Shown: one piece after another, positions 1 to 7,558 of the stretch
How the letters are laid out: every line of letters starts with the position of its first letter
How positions within the stretch are numbered: position 1 is the first letter of the stretch
NCBI GenBank assembly: GCA_017999075.1
Contig: JAGOBX010000046.1
Coordinates: 1 to 13,333 of the forward strand
Length of the DNA stretch: 13,333 nt
Source: JAGOBX01 sp017999075 [NCBI: Candidatus Babelota bacterium]
GTDB taxonomy: Bacteria > JAGOBX01
Reading direction: 5' to 3'
Notes under the pieces: model-generated
Database searches by the model: none
Told to the model about the DNA's origin: nothing
The model's input: only the letters and a program-made list of their open reading frames with translations
Made by a program: the position numbers and the translations under genes

Positions 1-2
1 AT

Positions 3-3000
3 TCAATAACAGGGGAATATATAGACAAAATAAATGTTTCAAATAAAATCAATATTATTAATGGATTAGTACTTAAAGATAACAAGCTTTATATTTCGAC
101 ATCAAGTCAATGGATGTATCTTGTAAAAGACGGAAATATAAAAATCCCGGTTGAGAATCAAACTTCCAGTTTTATACAGGGAACACTGGATAAATATTCA
201 GATAACTTATACAAGACTGTTTGTGACAACAGAGAAAACGGCATAATTCAGAATTTATCCGACAATGGAATAATTGAAAATGAAATAACAGTTTTTTTTG
301 AATCGAAAAATTTATTGACATTTGTTTTTTTATCAAAATCAATAGAAAACACTTATTATATTGCGACAGAAGAAGATGCTGGAGAAAATAATGTTATTAG
401 AAATATTAAAGTTTATTCACAGGAAGGCAATCAGTTGTTTTCGGTTAATATTCCTGCGGTATATTATTCATATCTTGAAAAGCCTTTTCAAATAGATGGA
501 GCGGGAAATATCTATCATTTGGTAAGTAAACCTGAAGGAATTACACTTATAAAACTTACGAGATTTAATGATACAAGGAGAATTTCCAGAACATATCTGA
601 ATTATCCTTCAGATTATATATCATCTCCAATTCATTATAATGATAACCTTTTAAAAGAACCGGAAGGATTCGATGCTGAAGGAATCGGTTTTTCAGATGT
701 CAGTGAAGACAGAAGCATACAAAGACCAACAGCATCTGCATCAAATGTAACGAGAAGCGAAGCTCTTGTAATAGCTGAAGCATACAGAGATTTGCAGTGG
801 ACTGCAATATCTTCAAATATTTCTGCAGGAGCTGTAGTTGTAGGCGATGGACATACAATTAGAACCCCGTCATGGATTACTGCAGGAGTTAAAACAGCAG
901 TTCCATATAAATGGGGAGGGTTTACATCAATAGAAACTTATTTAAGTCAAGTAGCTGCAGGAAAATATGCAGGTTCGGATTATACAAGCGATGTATCGTG
1001 GAGTGATAATTACTGCGTTGGTGTGGATTGTTCCGGTTTTGTTTCAAGATGCTGGCGCAGATCTTCTAAAGAAGGGACTTCAACTTTGCCGAATATTTCC
1101 GTTCAGTTATCAGGATTCGATGATATGAAAACAGGAGATATAGTAAATTATGCAGGCAGCCATGTGAGATTGTTTAATAAGAAAGAAGAAAACGGTACAT
1201 ACAGTTTCATAGAAGCTATGGGAACATACTGGCGTGTGATGAGCAGAAATTATACTGCCAGCGATTTATCTAATTATTTGCCCCGCCGTTACAACAATAT
1301 TATTGAAATAGATTCGCCTGTTTTAATAGGAATATTTAATGATGCAGGTTCTGATGTAATTATAAAATGGAAAAAACCTGATTCGTCAAATATTCAAAAT
1401 ATAAAAATATACATTGGCACAGACGGAGAATCATATAATGTAGGTGCATCAGTCTCTGCTTCAAGCGGTCAAACGACACTGACAGGTCTTACATCAGGAA
1501 TTTTATATTATATAAATGCAACATATTCTGACAGTTCTGGAAGAGAGGGGCTGTATTCAAAAGATTATGCGATAATTCCAAACAGTTCTTCGGCAAAATC
1601 CGATGTTTTGATAATTGATGATGAGAAACGTTACGGCAGTCATAATATAGTTAAGTATTATGCTCCTTCATTATTGAATGCAGGATATTATTTTGATGTA
1701 TGTTCAGCTGAAGCAATAACAGGAGATACTGTAAACCTTTCAGATTACTGGACAGCAGTATGGTTTACAGGCCGCGGTTCATCAACAGGAGGAGATACGT
1801 CGCTGAATGCTTCAGAACAATCGAAATTACAAACTTACCTTGAGGCAGGCGGAAACTTATTTATTTCTGGACAGGAAATAGGATATGATTTAGAAGCCAA
1901 AGGAATAGGAACGTCTTTTTTAAATAATTATTTAAAAGCAGATTACAAATCTGACGATGCAGGGAACGACGTTGTTTTAACAGGAGTTACAGGAAGTTTG
2001 ATGTCTGGAGTTACAGCTGAATTAGATGAGGATAACGGATTGGTAAATGACGGAGGCGCATATGATGCGAGGTATCCTGATGTAATATATTCATACGGAA
2101 CAGGAGATACAATATGCCAGTATTCTGCCGGCAATGGCGGCGGAGTTTCGTTTAAAGGTATATTCCCTCCTGGAAGTGAAGAAGGGTCTGTTATATATTT
2201 ATCATTTCCTTTTGAAACCATAAAAACTTCAAGTTCGAGAAATACTGTTATGTCGAAAATAATGGGTTTTTTTGGGGTTCCTGAAACAGATACCTCCCCA
2301 CAAATTTCAATAGGTGATAATTATACAGGCGTACCGAATAATTCTTTTCAAATTTTGTTGACAGCAGGAGATGATAAAGATACTTCTGCGGGACTAACGT
2401 GGTCATTATCAGGTGCGTCTGTTATTTTATTTGATACAATATATACTGTAGAATCTTCAAATGATTATATTCAGGTTAATCCTGGCGGCGCTGCAGGAAC
2501 TGATACGTTTTTTGTTCAAGTAACTGATTCTGACGGAATGACTGACAGTAAAGAAATTTCTATAACATTGCAATTAATTGCAATACCGGACACGCCTGTA
2601 ATTTATTATGTGAAGAATAATTCAGTTGATACATCAGTAGATATATGCTGGCAGAATGATCCTAAAGCGTATAAATATGTTATTTACAGTTGTACGGATA
2701 ATTTTAATTATCTGCCAAGATATACTGTATATTCTCCTGAAACTACTTTGAATATAGAGGATATATCAGATAATACAAAATATTATTTTAAAATAAAATC
2801 ATATAATAGCGTTGATACTCCAAGTGAAGCTTTTTCAATGATACTTGGATTAAAAACAACATCTGGGTCGCCGGATATAGTTTTAGTTGAAGATGATTTC
2901 AGCGTATTTCCGCATGATTATATATCTAAATTTGTTGGAGCAATTTCAGATGGAGCCAACAAACCTTTTGACTGCGTTTTATCTACAGGTGTTACAGACG

Positions 3001-5228
3001 GAAGTGTGAATTTGAATGATTATAGGACAGTTATATGGTCGTGCGGAAATGATTCTAATATTTACGGGACTTCTCTGTCAAGTCTTGAAATCGATAAAAT
3101 AAAAGATTTTCTTGATAACGGAGGAAATCTGTTTATATCAGGAAATGATATAGGTTCGGATTTATCTGTGCTTGATAATGAATTTTATGAAAAATATTTG
3201 AAATCAAGTTTTGGTTTTACTGATTCATTCCGGTCAGATTTGACTTGTTTGTCAACCGGAATATTAAGCGGTATATCGGATTTTGTAATTTATACAGATG
3301 ACGGTTCTGCGGCCGGCTCTGCAGCATATATGGCAAAATCCCCTGACAGAACTAACATAAGTTCCGCTGATTCTGTAAATGGTGGAAAAGTTACTTTAAG
3401 ATATCCTTCGACAGGCTGGGCCGCAGGAATAGATTTTACCGGGGGGTTTGGAATACAGGGAGATGACGATTATCCGTATCTTGAAACATCCAAAAAATTG
3501 AGCAAACTTGTAATGTTCACTTTTGCTTTTGAATGTATAAATGACATAACTGTTAGGCGTAATATTATGTCAAAACTAATAAATTATTTTGATAGTTCGT
3601 CGGTGGCTGGACGGATTGATGTTGAAAATGATGATAATGATTCGGGAGTTACAGTATATCTTGTAAGTATTTCAAGCAATGATACTGTAACAACATATAC
3701 AGATGAAAAAGGCAGATTTAGATTTGATTATCTTGAATCGGATTCGTATTATGTGACTTTGAAAAAATCAGGATACAGTGATTTTTCTACTGTTTCATTC
3801 AATTTATCAAGTAAAACTGATACTTTAATAATTGCTTCAATGTCTGACAATGCAGTTGATTCTATTCCTGATGAATCAGATACAATTTTTAGATATATTG
3901 CAGATACAGTGACTTCCGCAACAAGATTTGAACTTAATACAAATAATGTAGATACTTTAATTTTGGAAATACCAGATGAATATGCCAATAAATGGATTTT
4001 AACTATTGATTTACCATCGTCAAACTGTACTGTAGTTGTTTCTGGAATACCACAAAATTTATTGAATACAACAGACACTTCGTTAATTGGAAAATATGAA
4101 TATGGAATTAATCGCGGAATGCAAATTGAAGTTTATAATTCTGCCGGGACTGATATTTCAGAATTGCTGTCTGATAGTCCGGTTATAGAATTTAATTATT
4201 CTAATATCAATATATCTACAGCAGAACATAATTTGAGATTTTACTGGCTGGATACTTCAGATTCAAAATGGTACGAAGCTGCAAGCCAGTCTAATAGTCC
4301 GGGATTTGGTAAAAATTATTTAATATACCCTGATTCTAATTATATACAACTCGAAGTTAAACATTTGTCCCACTGGTGGCTTGGAAACTTAATAGATACT
4401 CTTACAGTCATAAAAAATACAGATTCTTCAATTGAGACTGCTACTGCAAATGCAGTTAATGTTTCTGTGCTGTCTTTTTATGTTATAGGCGATACATTTA
4501 CTAATAATAGTGATTCGTTAGTTTCTATATGTTTAGGAAATAAAGGAAATATAGATTCTTCTCATATAAACAATATAAAATTATGGTTTGATAGCGATAG
4601 CAATTTTATATATAATTCAGGAGATGTGTTTGTTTCTTATTTATACTGGGATAATGGAACAAATTTATGGAAAAATGATTCTTTAAACTATTATTTGGCA
4701 TCAGGTGCAAATTTTGTGCTTACGATTGATATTGCAGATACTGCAGTTGATGGAGAAACTTTTCAGGCATATATACCTTTATATGGAATAGATTCTTTTG
4801 ATGAAAATCCTGCTCCTGAAACCCAGCAAATAATTAATAATACAGTTTTGACAATAACTGTTCCTTTAATATCAGTAAATATAACTGTTTTATTAAATGA
4901 TACCGGAACAGGATACAATGGTAATTTTGCTGATTTTATTCCAGGCAGTAAACTTGCATACACAATAGAATTTTCGAACTTAAAAGGTGCGCTTGCTGAT
5001 ACTGTTTATATAAGGCATTATATTACTGATATAATTGAATACATATCAGGAAGTATAGAGCTGGACACTGATATATCTGATGGTTCTGGTTATACTGTAT
5101 GTACTGACAGTTCTGATTTGGATCAGGCTGACTATAATGTAAGTCAGCCTGGAGTTATTACTGCATTTATAAGGCAGATGAATCCGTATCAAACAGGAAG
5201 ATTGAGATTTAAAGTTTATATTCCATAA
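3..5228 (+). CDS. Giant secreted mosaic protein with NlpC/P60-like hydrolase and tandem FN3/amidotransferase-fold units (5' partial)
   Basis: The reading frame is open to the left edge, so the true start and signal peptide lie upstream; the first ATG at 114 is internal. About 1741 codons are present. Order of domains by nucleotide: beta-propeller-like strands (3-~650); NlpC/P60-type cysteine hydrolase (~735-1300) with VDCSGFVSRCW (nucleophile Cys codon 1029-1031), GSHVRLF (His 1161-1163) and a possible third residue Glu (1212-1214); FN3 (1311-1580); class I amidotransferase-like fold (1599-2276); cadherin-like domain (~2280-2575); second FN3 (~2577-2867); second amidotransferase-like fold (2871-3593); carboxypeptidase-regulatory-like domain (3603-~3840); module B (3888-4820); terminal DUF11-like module C (~4866-5225). 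From family knowledge, the hydrolase cuts peptidoglycan-type or other gamma-glutamyl peptide bonds; the real substrate is unknown. The amidotransferase-like units show no clear catalytic Cys and are probably structural. No sorting motif or membrane anchor is visible at the C terminus. It appears to head a run of four co-directional secreted-protein genes. Confidence 0.9.
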   Translation, partial: SITGEYIDKINVSNKINIINGLVLKDNKLYISTSSQWMYLVKDGNIKIPVENQTSSFIQGTLDKYSDNLYKTVCDNRENGIIQNLSDNGIIENEITVFFESKNLLTFVFLSKSIENTYYIATEEDAGENNVIRNIKVYSQEGNQLFSVNIPAVYYSYLEKPFQIDGAGNIYHLVSKPEGITLIKLTRFNDTRRISRTYLNYPSDYISSPIHYNDNLLKEPEGFDAEGIGFSDVSEDRSIQRPTASASNVTRSEALVIAEAYRDLQWTAISSNISAGAVVVGDGHTIRTPSWITAGVKTAVPYKWGGFTSIETYLSQVAAGKYAGSDYTSDVSWSDNYCVGVDCSGFVSRCWRRSSKEGTSTLPNISVQLSGFDDMKTGDIVNYAGSHVRLFNKKEENGTYSFIEAMGTYWRVMSRNYTASDLSNYLPRRYNNIIEIDSPVLIGIFNDAGSDVIIKWKKPDSSNIQNIKIYIGTDGESYNVGASVSASSGQTTLTGLTSGILYYINATYSDSSGREGLYSKDYAIIPNSSSAKSDVLIIDDEKRYGSHNIVKYYAPSLLNAGYYFDVCSAEAITGDTVNLSDYWTAVWFTGRGSSTGGDTSLNASEQSKLQTYLEAGGNLFISGQEIGYDLEAKGIGTSFLNNYLKADYKSDDAGNDVVLTGVTGSLMSGVTAELDEDNGLVNDGGAYDARYPDVIYSYGTGDTICQYSAGNGGGVSFKGIFPPGSEEGSVIYLSFPFETIKTSSSRNTVMSKIMGFFGVPETDTSPQISIGDNYTGVPNNSFQILLTAGDDKDTSAGLTWSLSGASVILFDTIYTVESSNDYIQVNPGGAAGTDTFFVQVTDSDGMTDSKEISITLQLIAIPDTPVIYYVKNNSVDTSVDICWQNDPKAYKYVIYSCTDNFNYLPRYTVYSPETTLNIEDISDNTKYYFKIKSYNSVDTPSEAFSMILGLKTTSGSPDIVLVEDDFSVFPHDYISKFVGAISDGANKPFDCVLSTGVTDGSVNLNDYRTVIWSCGNDSNIYGTSLSSLEIDKIKDFLDNGGNLFISGNDIGSDLSVLDNEFYEKYLKSSFGFTDSFRSDLTCLSTGILSGISDFVIYTDDGSAAGSAAYMAKSPDRTNISSADSVNGGKVTLRYPSTGWAAGIDFTGGFGIQGDDDYPYLETSKKLSKLVMFTFAFECINDITVRRNIMSKLINYFDSSSVAGRIDVENDDNDSGVTVYLVSISSNDTVTTYTDEKGRFRFDYLESDSYYVTLKKSGYSDFSTVSFNLSSKTDTLIIASMSDNAVDSIPDESDTIFRYIADTVTSATRFELNTNNVDTLILEIPDEYANKWILTIDLPSSNCTVVVSGIPQNLLNTTDTSLIGKYEYGINRGMQIEVYNSAGTDISELLSDSPVIEFNYSNINISTAEHNLRFYWLDTSDSKWYEAASQSNSPGFGKNYLIYPDSNYIQLEVKHLSHWWLGNLIDTLTVIKNTDSSIETATANAVNVSVLSFYVIGDTFTNNSDSLVSICLGNKGNIDSSHINNIKLWFDSDSNFIYNSGDVFVSYLYWDNGTNLWKNDSLNYYLASGANFVLTIDIADTAVDGETFQAYIPLYGIDSFDENPAPETQQIINNTVLTITVPLISVNITVLLNDTGTGYNGNFADFIPGSKLAYTIEFSNLKGALADTVYIRHYITDIIEYISGSIELDTDISDGSGYTVCTDSSDLDQADYNVSQPGVITAFIRQMNPYQTGRLRFKVYIP
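1311..2276 (+). repeat. FN3 + amidotransferase-like unit, copy 1 (within giant mosaic gene)
   Basis: An FN3 domain (1311-1580) is followed by an alpha/beta domain that starts SDVLIIDDE, continues with WTAVWFTGRGS and AGGNLFISGQEIGYDL, and ends MSKIMGFFG. It matches copy 2 at 2577-3593 in the same order of motifs. The SGQ in the third motif sits where class I amidotransferases and DJ-1-like proteins have the nucleophile elbow, but there is no Cys, so a non-catalytic role is inferred. Confidence 0.7.
2577..3593 (+). repeat. FN3 + amidotransferase-like unit, copy 2 (within giant mosaic gene)
   Basis: The second FN3 (~2577-2867) is followed by a domain starting SPDIVLVEDD, with YRTVIWSCGND, NGGNLFISGNDIGSDL and the end IMSKLINYFD. 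These align with the four motifs of copy 1. The copies have clearly diverged, so the duplication is old. A cadherin-like domain (~2280-2575) separates them. Confidence 0.7.
3888..4820 (+). repeat. Module B, copy in giant mosaic gene (HLSHWWLG module)
   Basis: It begins near FRYIADTVTSATRF and runs through FYWLDTSDSKWYEA and HLSHWWLGNLIDTLTVIK, then a second half with GDTFTNNSDSLVSICLGNKG and VDGETFQAYIP. The same string of motifs in the same order occurs at 8243-9211 of the dockerin gene. The first half looks like an all-beta domain of the kind that ends in a His-aromatic motif in many bacterial surface proteins. Function is unknown. Confidence 0.75.
4866..5225 (+). repeat. Module C, copy in giant mosaic gene (DUF11-like C-terminal module)
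   Basis: It contains FIPGSKLAYTIEFSN, typical of the conserved-repeat / DUF11 beta-sandwich family, and ends with TGRLRFKVYIP right at the stop. The matching module at 7056-7484 ends with SGRLQYKVIVR at its own stop, so both proteins finish at the same point of the domain. Confidence 0.65.
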
Positions 5229-5253
5229 AATTTTAAATGTTTGAAAATGTATT

Positions 5254-6318
5254 ATGAAAATTAATATTTTTGTTTTATTGATGTTTTTTTTCAATATCAG
5301 TAATTTGATTGGGGAACAGCTGTTAATTGAATCATCAATTTCTTTAAATACTGCTGTTATTGAAATTCAGACAGATACGGAATGTTATTCTAGATTGATG
5401 TTTGGAGAAAAAGAAAATAAATTATCTAATATTTTATTGCAAACAGATATGACTAAAAAACACAGATATGAAATTTCTAATTTATCTGAAGGTACTAAAT
5501 ATTTTTATAAAATAGAATACTATACAGATGTTTTTAAGCAATCTTCAGGAATAGGAAATTTTGTTACTTTAGGAATTCCATCGCCATTTATAAATGAAAT
5601 GAAAGTTATTTCGGATATAAGAAAAATTAAATTCTTAGTAAAAACCAATATCCCGATAAAATATGAAATTGAGATAAATAATATAAAACTAATTGATAGC
5701 GAATATAAAACTGAAATTGATTTTGATATAGATAATTTGAAACCTGGAACGGAATATTTATATTCATTGAGAATATATAATGAAAAAAATGTGGAGCATA
5801 CTGAAACCGGAAAAGTTAGAACCAGGGATAATAATATGGCATTATATAAAAAAACCGAAGGAACATTTAATATAAATCCTGAAGAAAAGTTTATAAAAAA
5901 TGAACCTCCTATTATTGATCGCATAACAGACGGAAAATTGAATTATTTTACAGGGCTTGCAACTTCAGGAAATATTAAAACAGATAATCAGAGTATTATA
6001 ATAGATCTTGAGCAGGACACTGAAATAGAAAAAATAAAAGTTTACTGGAGAGGACTTGCATACAGCAAAAATTATTTAATTATGTTGAGTAAGGATAAAA
6101 AAAAGTGGGAATTGGCTGAAAAAAATATTGATGCGTTAAAAGGAATTCAAATGCTTTCTGAATCCGGAGATCCTGTGTTTATGAATGAAATATCAATTAA
6201 CAAATCTGGACGTTATGTCAGACTATGGATCCCGCAGAACAGTGATTTTTATTGTAAACACAATCATTGGAATTATGTTCAGATTTTTGAAATTGAAATT
6301 ATAAATAATAAATTTTGA
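5254..6318 (+). CDS. Secreted protein with two FN3-like domains and a discoidin (F5/8 type C)-like domain
   Basis: A protein of 354 residues. Residues 1-~20 form a signal peptide: a Lys at position 2, a hydrophobic core, and the likely cut after NLIG; there is no lipobox Cys. Two FN3-like beta-sandwiches follow, about residues 23-106 (with LSEGTKYFYKIEYY) and 107-190 (with LKPGTEYLYSLRIY). The first resembles the N-terminal domain of purple acid phosphatases, but no metallophosphatase domain follows. Residues ~195-352 look like an F5/8 type C (discoidin) domain: ITDGKLNYFTG, SIIIDLEQDTEIEKIKVYW, SGRYVRLWIP and a closing YVQIFEIEI. Such domains bind carbohydrate or surfaces. No catalytic domain is present, so an adhesion or matrix role is inferred. 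It starts 25 bases after the giant gene, with no recognisable Shine-Dalgarno before the ATG, so it is probably co-transcribed. Confidence 0.88.
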   Translation: MKINIFVLLMFFFNISNLIGEQLLIESSISLNTAVIEIQTDTECYSRLMFGEKENKLSNILLQTDMTKKHRYEISNLSEGTKYFYKIEYYTDVFKQSSGIGNFVTLGIPSPFINEMKVISDIRKIKFLVKTNIPIKYEIEINNIKLIDSEYKTEIDFDIDNLKPGTEYLYSLRIYNEKNVEHTETGKVRTRDNNMALYKKTEGTFNINPEEKFIKNEPPIIDRITDGKLNYFTGLATSGNIKTDNQSIIIDLEQDTEIEKIKVYWRGLAYSKNYLIMLSKDKKKWELAEKNIDALKGIQMLSESGDPVFMNEISINKSGRYVRLWIPQNSDFYCKHNHWNYVQIFEIEIINNKF

Positions 6319-6370
6319 AAAATCCGGAGGTGTAAAAAAATATTAAATTAAAAATGTTAAAAAATTTTTC

Positions 6371-6376
6371 AGGAGG
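6371..6376 (+). promoter_or_regulatory. Strong Shine-Dalgarno AGGAGG fixing the start at 6384
   Basis: A perfect AGGAGG sits 7 bases before the ATG at 6384. This makes 6384 the preferred start over the in-frame ATG at 6354. A second GGAGG (6326-6330) is 23 bases before 6354, too far to serve it well. No other complete gene in the window has a comparable site. Confidence 0.8.
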
Positions 6377-6383
6377 TTTTAAA

Positions 6384-7487
6384 ATGGGAAATAAAATGAA
6401 ATTAGTTTGGACAGTATTGTTTCTGATTACGGTGTTCGTATTTAATGCAAGAGGAGTTTTTGCAAATGGAACTGCCTCAGGTGTGAGTATTCAGACAGGT
6501 TGGGACAGCGGTGTTTCTAATGTTGCAGATACATACGGAGATTTAGTTGTGAGTTATAGAACTGCAAGCGGCGGAGCTGATATTTTTGCGACTCCGGCAT
6601 CGTTTGTTTCATCTACGGTATCAAGTGTGTATGGAAATACTTTACCTGTTTCTTATACGCCGCAAACAGTAATGCCTGGAGATACAGTATGGTTTTTGCT
6701 TACTGTAACAAATAAAGGAAATTCTTCAGATACTATAACTTTTTCCACACAGAACTTTAATTATTACGGAATGGGGGCAGATTCTATTATAGTAACATAT
6801 TGGAATTCGGCTAAAACAGCTCAAGTTACTAATACATCGTTGCTTGCAGAAGATGCCAGTGAACAATTTAATGTGGCAGTATATTTTTTAAATGGATTAG
6901 ACCATGAAGATTCAATGACTTTTGAAGTTAAAACAATTTCAAAAGGAGGATTGGGAGGAGATACTGAAGGTTATGTAGGGGCAAATTTATTAAGTTATGC
7001 GGGAAATGGTGATGACACAATTTTATTGTCTGCTACAGTTTATTCTTTGGTGGCTCAGATTTATGTTTCGAAATCCGTTACTCTTGATAATACAGGATTG
7101 ACTGATTATGACGGAGATACTTCGCTGGTTGTTCCAGGATCAGTTTTGGTTTTTGATATAACATATGACAATGATGGAACAGGAGAAGGAGATACTGTAA
7201 CTATAGTAACATATATACCCGCTAATACGGATATTGATACTGCTACAGCAGCAATGTGTTCGCCAGATACTAATAATAATGCAAGCTCTATCACAATACA
7301 ATTTTCAAACGATGGAAGTTCATGGCATTCTACAGCGCTTTCTACTGATAACAGAATAAAATGGATTTTGGGGAATGCGGTTTCAACTCAGGATAATGAT
7401 GAAGGAACTGATACTCAAGGCGCGGTTGACGGAACTGTTCAGGATGCAGACAGCGGTAGATTGCAATATAAAGTTATAGTACGATAA
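6384..7487 (+). CDS. Secreted two-module protein (module A + DUF11-like module C), possible abundant surface protein
   Basis: A protein of 367 residues from the ATG at 6384; starting at 6354 would add ten residues and lacks a well-placed ribosome site. Signal peptide: MGNKMK, a hydrophobic stretch to about residue 22, likely cut at VFA|NG (27/28). Residues 31-222 are module A, shared with the dockerin protein: both contain VYGNTL, a run on G[DE]L.V.Y, and a GY[VI]G[AS]N...Y.G.G stretch. Residues ~225-367 are a DUF11-like beta-sandwich (VVPGSVLVFDITYDNDGTGEGDTVTIVTYIPANT) ending GRLQYKVIVR. No enzyme motif, membrane anchor or LPXTG is seen. Of the four secreted-protein genes it is the shortest but one, and it has the strongest ribosome site, so high expression as a surface or matrix component is inferred. 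Function is unknown. Confidence 0.85.
   Translation: MGNKMKLVWTVLFLITVFVFNARGVFANGTASGVSIQTGWDSGVSNVADTYGDLVVSYRTASGGADIFATPASFVSSTVSSVYGNTLPVSYTPQTVMPGDTVWFLLTVTNKGNSSDTITFSTQNFNYYGMGADSIIVTYWNSAKTAQVTNTSLLAEDASEQFNVAVYFLNGLDHEDSMTFEVKTISKGGLGGDTEGYVGANLLSYAGNGDDTILLSATVYSLVAQIYVSKSVTLDNTGLTDYDGDTSLVVPGSVLVFDITYDNDGTGEGDTVTIVTYIPANTDIDTATAAMCSPDTNNNASSITIQFSNDGSSWHSTALSTDNRIKWILGNAVSTQDNDEGTDTQGAVDGTVQDADSGRLQYKVIVR
6474..7049 (+). repeat. Module A, copy in the 367-residue protein gene
   Basis: Residues 31-222 of the secreted protein. It shares with 7649-8224 the opening after the signal cut, the VYGNTL motif, the asparagine-glycine pair before a beta strand (TNKGNSSDTITF against VNNGNTSAVIMI) and the GYVGANLLSYAGNG end. 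I do not recognise it as a named family. Confidence 0.7.
7056..7484 (+). repeat. Module C, copy in the 367-residue protein gene
   Basis: A DUF11-like domain, residues ~225-367, with VVPGSVLVFDITYDN and a final GRLQYKVIVR. It matches the C-terminal module of the giant mosaic protein (4866-5225). Both are strictly C-terminal. Confidence 0.65.
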
Positions 7488-7529
7488 ATTCTGTATTTTA
7501 AAATAAATCAGAATTTAAAAAAATTCTGA
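7486..7529 (+). terminator. Three-arm inverted repeat with competing hairpins; possible weak terminator or 3'-end stabiliser
   Basis: Arms: AAATTCTG (7486-7493, overlapping the stop codon), TCAGAATTT (7508-7516) and AAATTCTGA (7521-7529). The middle arm can pair perfectly with the third (9 base pairs, 4-base loop) or, over 8 base pairs, with the first (15-base loop). The two hairpins exclude each other. No uninterrupted T tract follows the third arm, so this is not a standard intrinsic terminator. The stems are AT-rich and weak. Confidence 0.4.
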
Positions 7530-7558
7530 TATAGGGAAATTTTATAATTTTATATTTG

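Noticed and set aside
114-116. ATG as start of the giant mosaic gene
   Set aside because: The frame is open back to base 3 with propeller-like residues (LVLKDNKLYISTSS) before the ATG, and the ATG is not followed by a signal peptide.
1943-5294. Minus-strand open frames inside the plus-strand giant gene
   Set aside because: They are shadows: low-complexity translations without motifs, opposite a frame with continuous recognisable domains.
6287-6315. TTGAAA followed by an AT-rich box as promoter before the 367-residue protein gene
   Set aside because: The would-be -10 box is poor, and such matches are frequent by chance at this base composition.
6354-6383. Upstream ATG as start of the 367-residue protein
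   Set aside because: No properly spaced ribosome site serves it, while AGGAGG is ideally placed for the ATG at 6384, which also gives a clean signal peptide.
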